From an uncultured Bacteroidota bacterium (lineage in GTDB: Bacteria > Bacteroidota > Bacteroidia > Chitinophagales > Chitinophagaceae): DNA of 47,166 nucleotides. Numbering within the stretch: position 1 is the first letter of the stretch; every line of letters begins with the position of its first letter. Below the pieces are notes generated by a model. It saw nothing but the letters and a program-made list of their open reading frames with translations. It was not told the origin of the DNA and did not search any database. Position numbers and translations under genes: made by a program. Positions 46,281-47,166 of the stretch are shown one piece after another. The DNA is taken from positions 1-47,166 of the forward strand of contig CAIYKV010000035.1 in NCBI GenBank assembly GCA_903926855.1. Reading direction: 5' to 3'.

Positions 46281-47005
46281 TCAGAAATGAATAAAGCGGG
46301 GTTTTCTGATAATAACAGAAGAACCTTTTGCCAAAAAAGCAGTTTGTGCCAAACCACCCAAATAAGGGGTAAATGAATGACCATACTGATTTTTAATATC
46401 ACAGGTTAACTGGTAATCTGTAACCGGATATACTTCCCATCTGGGATGTTCAACACCATATTCTATGGTAGTATGCTTATTTAACTGATTATATCCCCAA
46501 TAGTGTTCAAAAATAAATTCTTCCTCTGTTCCGCTTAGGATGGGGAAGAATTCTTTGTAGTAGTAACTGATAAAGATTGCCATTGCTTTTTATATTTCCA
46601 ATCATATTGAACCCTTAGCTGATCATCCTGTATCGAAACTGCATGTTTCATGGGTTGGTAGCTATAATGTTCATTATATAATTTGTTCGCAATCATAGCA
46701 ATGGCTGGTTTGGGAACAATCTCGCTTATAAAAGCAACCCCTCTTTTCCATTTTTCTCCATCGAAATGTTTGATGTAAAACCTAAGGTTGACTTCTTCGA
46801 AATGGGTATGGAATGGCCAGTTTAATCCAAATACCTTTGTGTTATTGAATAAAAACCCCACTACACTAACCATCGCCTGGCCATTCCAGGTATCTATTTG
46901 GGTGCCTCCAGGCAAATAGGGAAGAAGAATTTCTTCGGGTACCGGATAATTCAGCATAGCCAGGTATTCCCAGGTTGCTGTAAGAAAAACTGATTTTTTA
47001 TTCAT
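46281..47005 (-). pseudogene. DUF2071 (YqjF-like) gene broken by a one-base frameshift
   Basis: Two overlapping frames make one DUF2071 protein. The first (from ATG 47005) starts MNKKSVFLTATWEYLAMLNY and runs through GGTQIDTWNGQAMVSVVGFL to TTTKNSSPS and a stop. The second frame supplies ILSGTEEEFIFEHYWGYNQL and VEHPRWEVYPV to the end at 46281. Adding one C to the CCCC run (GGGG at 46542-46545 on the plus strand) joins them as KNSSPILSGTEEEF without a stop, restoring about 241 residues. The function of the family is unknown. The break may be a real mutation, slippage at the run, or a base-calling error. Confidence 0.85.
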
Positions 47006-47096
47006 GATTATCAATAAGTTATATGTATAACAACCATTTTCTGACTTAGTTGAGGTTTAGGAATAATGCGGTCAATGAAAAATATTTAAAAAATAG

Positions 47097-47128
47097 TTTG
47101 GTTTATAAAATAAACTACTCTATGTTTG
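47097..47128 (+). promoter_or_regulatory. Promoter with ideal -33 and -7 elements at the right edge
   Basis: TTTG (47097-47100), 20 bases, TATGTTTG (47121-47128). TAGTTT (47094-47099) and AAACTA (47113-47118) form a dyad over the -33 element and spacer. The last G is 21 bases before ATG 47149. Confidence 0.75.
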
Positions 47129-47148
47129 TTTCATCAAATTAATAACTG

Positions 47149-47166
47149 ATGAGAAAATTTTTAATC
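47149..47166 (+). CDS. Start of an unknown gene, cut by the window edge
   Basis: ATG followed by five sense codons (MRKFLI), a basic-then-hydrophobic start that suits a signal peptide. It is supported by the promoter 21 bases upstream. Nothing can be said about function. Confidence 0.55.

Overview
The window looks like ordinary chromosome of a Bacteroidota bacterium, most likely the Chitinophagaceae or a close relative. Four things point there. Promoters follow the Bacteroidota pattern (-33 TTTG, about 20 bases, -7 TAnnTTTG). Shine-Dalgarno sites are almost absent. One secreted protein carries a type IX secretion (T9SS) C-terminal domain. Family markers include a SusC-like TonB receptor with a carboxypeptidase-regulatory N-terminus, DUF4783, a haem-binding CxxCH protein, a coiled-coil/ZapA pair and an AtpB with a cleavable N-terminal extension. 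I saw no rRNA, tRNA, CRISPR array, insertion sequence, prophage or recognisable defence island.

Layout. 0-7 kb holds the start of an ECF sigma factor (minus, cut by the window edge), a DUF1800/DUF1501 secreted pair, and a small unknown ORF followed by a TonB-dependent receptor. 7-12.3 kb holds an S15-type hydrolase, a DUF2721 membrane protein, an ABC exporter and a glycosyltransferase. 12.5-17.7 kb holds YkuK-like, EngB, a haem-binding protein, GpmI, DUF4783, NadC and an SUI1-type factor. 17.7-24.8 kb is a leftward block: DnaX, then the probable operon dnaB-rsmE-L,D-transpeptidase-GNAT. At 24.77-25.21 kb lies the only long gene-free stretch, 443 bases with a cluster of DnaA-box-like sites and a switch in gene direction. 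I propose it as a candidate replication origin.

From 25.2 to 34.4 kb a rightward block carries pheT, a coiled-coil gene with zapA, rny, rplS, tatA, tatC, gatA and a lytic transglycosylase. A leftward block at 34.4-40 kb carries pabB, an Asp-rich protein, purA and a RelA/SpoT enzyme. From 40 kb the direction is rightward again: an ABC exporter and the ATP synthase genes atpB-E-F-H-A, closed by a strong terminator with no atpG. The window ends with a frameshifted DUF2071 (YqjF-like) gene on the minus strand and the first codons of a plus-strand gene behind a near-ideal promoter.

How the parts fit. Most genes are housekeeping functions: replication, tRNA charging, RNA turnover, protein export, stringent response, purine, NAD and folate-precursor synthesis, peptidoglycan and ATP synthesis. 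TatA/TatC could export the DUF1501 protein, whose N-terminus is twin-arginine-like and whose C-terminus is T9SS-like. The points most worth following are the candidate origin, fixed promoter-to-start spacing, degenerate heptamer repeats (one inside pabB), the hairpin and lone Shine-Dalgarno between atpE and atpF, the missing atpG, the zapA-rny spacer, and the odd small ORF ahead of the TonB receptor.
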